Positions 61,897 to 64,000 of a stretch of DNA of 64,000 nt are shown here, in pieces. How positions within the stretch are numbered: the stretch's first letter is position 1; each line of letters begins with the position of its first letter. Source of the DNA: Marinobacter shengliensis (GTDB lineage Bacteria > Pseudomonadota > Gammaproteobacteria > Pseudomonadales > Oleiphilaceae); NCBI RefSeq assembly GCF_003007715.1, contig NZ_PXNO01000027.1:930001-994000 (forward strand). The letters run 5' to 3'. The notes beneath the pieces were generated by a model. The model saw only the letters and a program-made list of their open reading frames with translations. It did no database searches and was not told where the DNA came from. Position numbers and translations under genes: made by a program.

Positions 61897-64000
61897 TCAC
61901 TTCTTCTTGTCCCTGGGCACCCAGCGGCCGTTTTCGTACCAGGCGGACCAACCGGTGGCTTTGCCATCCTGTTCCGACATCACGTACTGCTCTTTGGACT
62001 TCCGGCTATAACGGATCACCGTCGGGTTACCCTCGGGATCCTTCTCCGGGGCGTCCATCAGGTAATCGTATTTCGGATCGATTTCCTTCCGGTGTGGCTT
62101 GATTTCCATCACCAGCGGTGGGCGGGTTTCCCGGTTTTTTGGAAACTTGCTGGCAGCCAGGAACAGGCCGGAAGCACCATCACGGAGCACATAAGTGTCA
62201 TCCACTTTCTGGCACTGAAGCTCCGGCATGGGTACCGGGTCCATTTTGGGCGGGGCCGGCTCGCCGTTCTTGAGTAATTTGCGAGTGTTCTTGCACTCGG
62301 TATTGGTGCAACCGAAATACTTGCCAAATCGACCGGTTTTCAGCTGCATTTCCGAGCCACACTTATCGCACTCGAGTGTCGGCCCGTCATAACCCTTGAT
62401 GCGGAAACTGCCCTCTTCGACTTCATAGCCAGAACAATCCGGATTATTACCGCAAACGTGCAGCTTGCGTTTCTCATCAATCAGGTAGCTGTCCATGGCA
62501 GTACCACACTTCGGGCACCGGCGCTTCTTGCGCAGCAAGCGGGTTTCGCCCTCGCCTTCCACATCCTCATCAGCACTGACCACTTCGTCGCCAGAGACCA
62601 GATTGATGGTCGTCTTGCAACGCTCCTTGGGCGGCAATGAGTAACCGGAACAGCCAAGGAACACACCGGTGCTGGCCACGCGAATCTGCATATTACGGCC
62701 GCAGCTCGGGCAGGATATGTCTGTCTCTGTCGGGGTGTTGGCACGCATGCCGCCATCAGACTTCTCAGCGCTTTCGAGCTGATTGCGGAACTTGGCGTAG
62801 AAATCGTTCAGCACTTTCTTCCACTGAACATCACCCTCTGCAATTTCGTCCAGCTCACCTTCAAGACGAGCCGTAAAATCGTAATCCATCAGGTTCGGGA
62901 AGGACTCTGCCAGCCGTTCGGTAACAATTTCACCCATTTTCTCGGCATAGAAACGGCGATTCTGAAGCCGAACGTAGCCACGGTCCTGGATGGTAGAGAT
63001 GATAGAAGCATAGGTGGAAGGCCGGCCAATACCCTGCTTCTCCAGCTCTTTAACCAGGCTGGCTTCGGTATACCTTGGTGAGGGCTTGGTGAAGTGCTGG
63101 GTTGGGTCCAGCTTTTTCAGATCCAGCGACTGGTCCACCTTAATATCGGGCAGAGCCACATCTTCATCTTTCTTGGCAGACTGGGGCGCAGCTTTCAGGA
63201 AGCCGTCAAACTTGACGATACGACCTCGGGTTCGGAGCTCATAATCGCCATTGGCGACCACAATGGACGTACTCAGGAACTCGGCATCCGCCATCTGGCA
63301 AGCAATAAACTGACGCCAGATCAGGTCATAAAGCTTCTCAGCGTCTTTTTCCAGGCCGCTTATATCCGTAGGCCTGCGGGATACGTCAGTAGGACGAATC
63401 GCTTCGTGGGCCTCCTGAGCGCCTTCCTTGCTGCCATACAAACGGGGGCTGTCCGGCAAATAGCGATCTCCGAACTGCTTCTGGATAAATTCACGGCAGC
63501 CCGTTACCGCATCCTGACTCAGGTTGGTGGAGTCAGTACGCATATAGGTGATAAAACCGGCTTCATAAAGGCGCTGGGCCAGCATCATGGTTTTCTTGAC
63601 ACTGAACCCCATGCGATTGCTCGCCGCCTGCTGGAGCGTGGATGTAATAAACGGCGCCGACGGGCGTGAGCGTGTCGGCTTGTCTTCCCGCTTTGAAACC
63701 CTGAAGCCGCCGGATTTCAGGCGATCGACGTGCTCTTTGCTCTGAGCCTCGTTTACCGGGCGATAGGGTTTATCATTGTAACGCGTAACCTCGAACCGCA
63801 CTGGGTCTGCGGAACCATCTGCGGTCAGATCCGCATGCAGCTGCCAGAACTCTTCCGGTACGAATTTCCGGATTTCCCGCTCCCGCTCAACAATCAACCG
63901 AACGGCAACAGACTGCACCCGGCCGGCAGACAGCCCCCGGGCAATCTTTGCCCACAACAGCGGAGACACCATATAACCCACGACACGATCCAGAAACCGG
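61897..64000 (-). CDS. topA: DNA topoisomerase I, 3' part (partial)
   Basis: The last about 700 codons of type IA topoisomerase; the gene continues past position 64000, so the N-terminal Toprim domain is not seen. It contains LSAGRVQSVAVRLIVEREREI, the catalytic tyrosine in ITYMRTDSTNLS, the GIGRPSTYASIISTIQDRGYV motif and three C-terminal four-cysteine zinc ribbons (CPSCGRNM, CPKCGTAM, CDKCGSEM), then a basic tail. TopA relaxes negative supercoils. The frame is intact up to the edge. Confidence 0.97.
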   Translation of the reverse strand, partial: RFLDRVVGYMVSPLLWAKIARGLSAGRVQSVAVRLIVEREREIRKFVPEEFWQLHADLTADGSADPVRFEVTRYNDKPYRPVNEAQSKEHVDRLKSGGFRVSKREDKPTRSRPSAPFITSTLQQAASNRMGFSVKKTMMLAQRLYEAGFITYMRTDSTNLSQDAVTGCREFIQKQFGDRYLPDSPRLYGSKEGAQEAHEAIRPTDVSRRPTDISGLEKDAEKLYDLIWRQFIACQMADAEFLSTSIVVANGDYELRTRGRIVKFDGFLKAAPQSAKKDEDVALPDIKVDQSLDLKKLDPTQHFTKPSPRYTEASLVKELEKQGIGRPSTYASIISTIQDRGYVRLQNRRFYAEKMGEIVTERLAESFPNLMDYDFTARLEGELDEIAEGDVQWKKVLNDFYAKFRNQLESAEKSDGGMRANTPTETDISCPSCGRNMQIRVASTGVFLGCSGYSLPPKERCKTTINLVSGDEVVSADEDVEGEGETRLLRKKRRCPKCGTAMDSYLIDEKRKLHVCGNNPDCSGYEVEEGSFRIKGYDGPTLECDKCGSEMQLKTGRFGKYFGCTNTECKNTRKLLKNGEPAPPKMDPVPMPELQCQKVDDTYVLRDGASGLFLAASKFPKNRETRPPLVMEIKPHRKEIDPKYDYLMDAPEKDPEGNPTVIRYSRKSKEQYVMSEQDGKATGWSAWYENGRWVPRDKKK

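Overview
The window is a piece of a gammaproteobacterial chromosome, most likely Marinobacter or a close relative. This rests on gene order and protein character: gltA divergent from sdhCDAB-sucAB-lpd-sucCD, smc-zipA-ligA, trpS-scpA-scpB-rluB, gacA-uvrC-pgsA, and a polar-flagellum-type flgA-flgMN with cheV-cheR. It is dense, mostly housekeeping DNA, with no insertion sequence, prophage or CRISPR array that I can see. The genus is an inference.

Layout. 1-2.2 kb: a Tat-exported PhoX/DUF839 lipoprotein, then tRNA-Cys and tRNA-Gly on the minus strand. 2.4-7.7 kb: a START-type lipid-binding protein, a YkuD_2-type L,D-transpeptidase, and a four-gene MCE (Mla-like) lipid transport operon. 7.8-11.9 kb: a tightly coupled trio of von Willebrand A protein, PP2C phosphatase and a membrane-anchored protein kinase with a C-terminal beta-propeller-like region. 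This TerY-P-like phosphorylation module is the most interesting accessory system here. 11.9-15 kb: pgsA, uvrC, gacA. The E. coli and Pseudomonas order continues from pgsA directly into tRNA-Gly and tRNA-Cys; here about 9.7 kb lies between them.

15-24.4 kb: a YheU-like protein, a chemoreceptor, azlCD, a DUF1330 protein, a porin, tRNA-Ser with a duplicated 3' end plus terminator, isochorismatase and cupin proteins, an orphan small protein, an NhaR-like regulator and an MFS permease. 24.4-28 kb: cheR and cheV, then flgA, flgM, flgN with recognisable sigma-54-like and sigma-28 promoters. 28-35 kb: an MshEN-type orphan, periplasmic cyclophilin, mnmC, a CBS protein and a large Calx-beta lipoprotein.

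35-47.6 kb: ligA, zipA, smc and a GntR regulator; a diguanylate cyclase; rluB, scpB, scpA, trpS. The SMC ATPase and both of its ScpAB partners are therefore in the window. 47.8-60.9 kb: the TCA cluster. Succinate dehydrogenase, 2-oxoglutarate dehydrogenase and succinyl-CoA synthetase run leftward from a shared 477-bp control region, with citrate synthase running rightward from it. 61-64 kb: a beta-hydroxyacid dehydrogenase and the 3' part of topA, which runs off the right edge.

Start codons were chosen by Shine-Dalgarno spacing, overlap and family N-termini. All homology statements come from recognising motifs by eye; no search was run.
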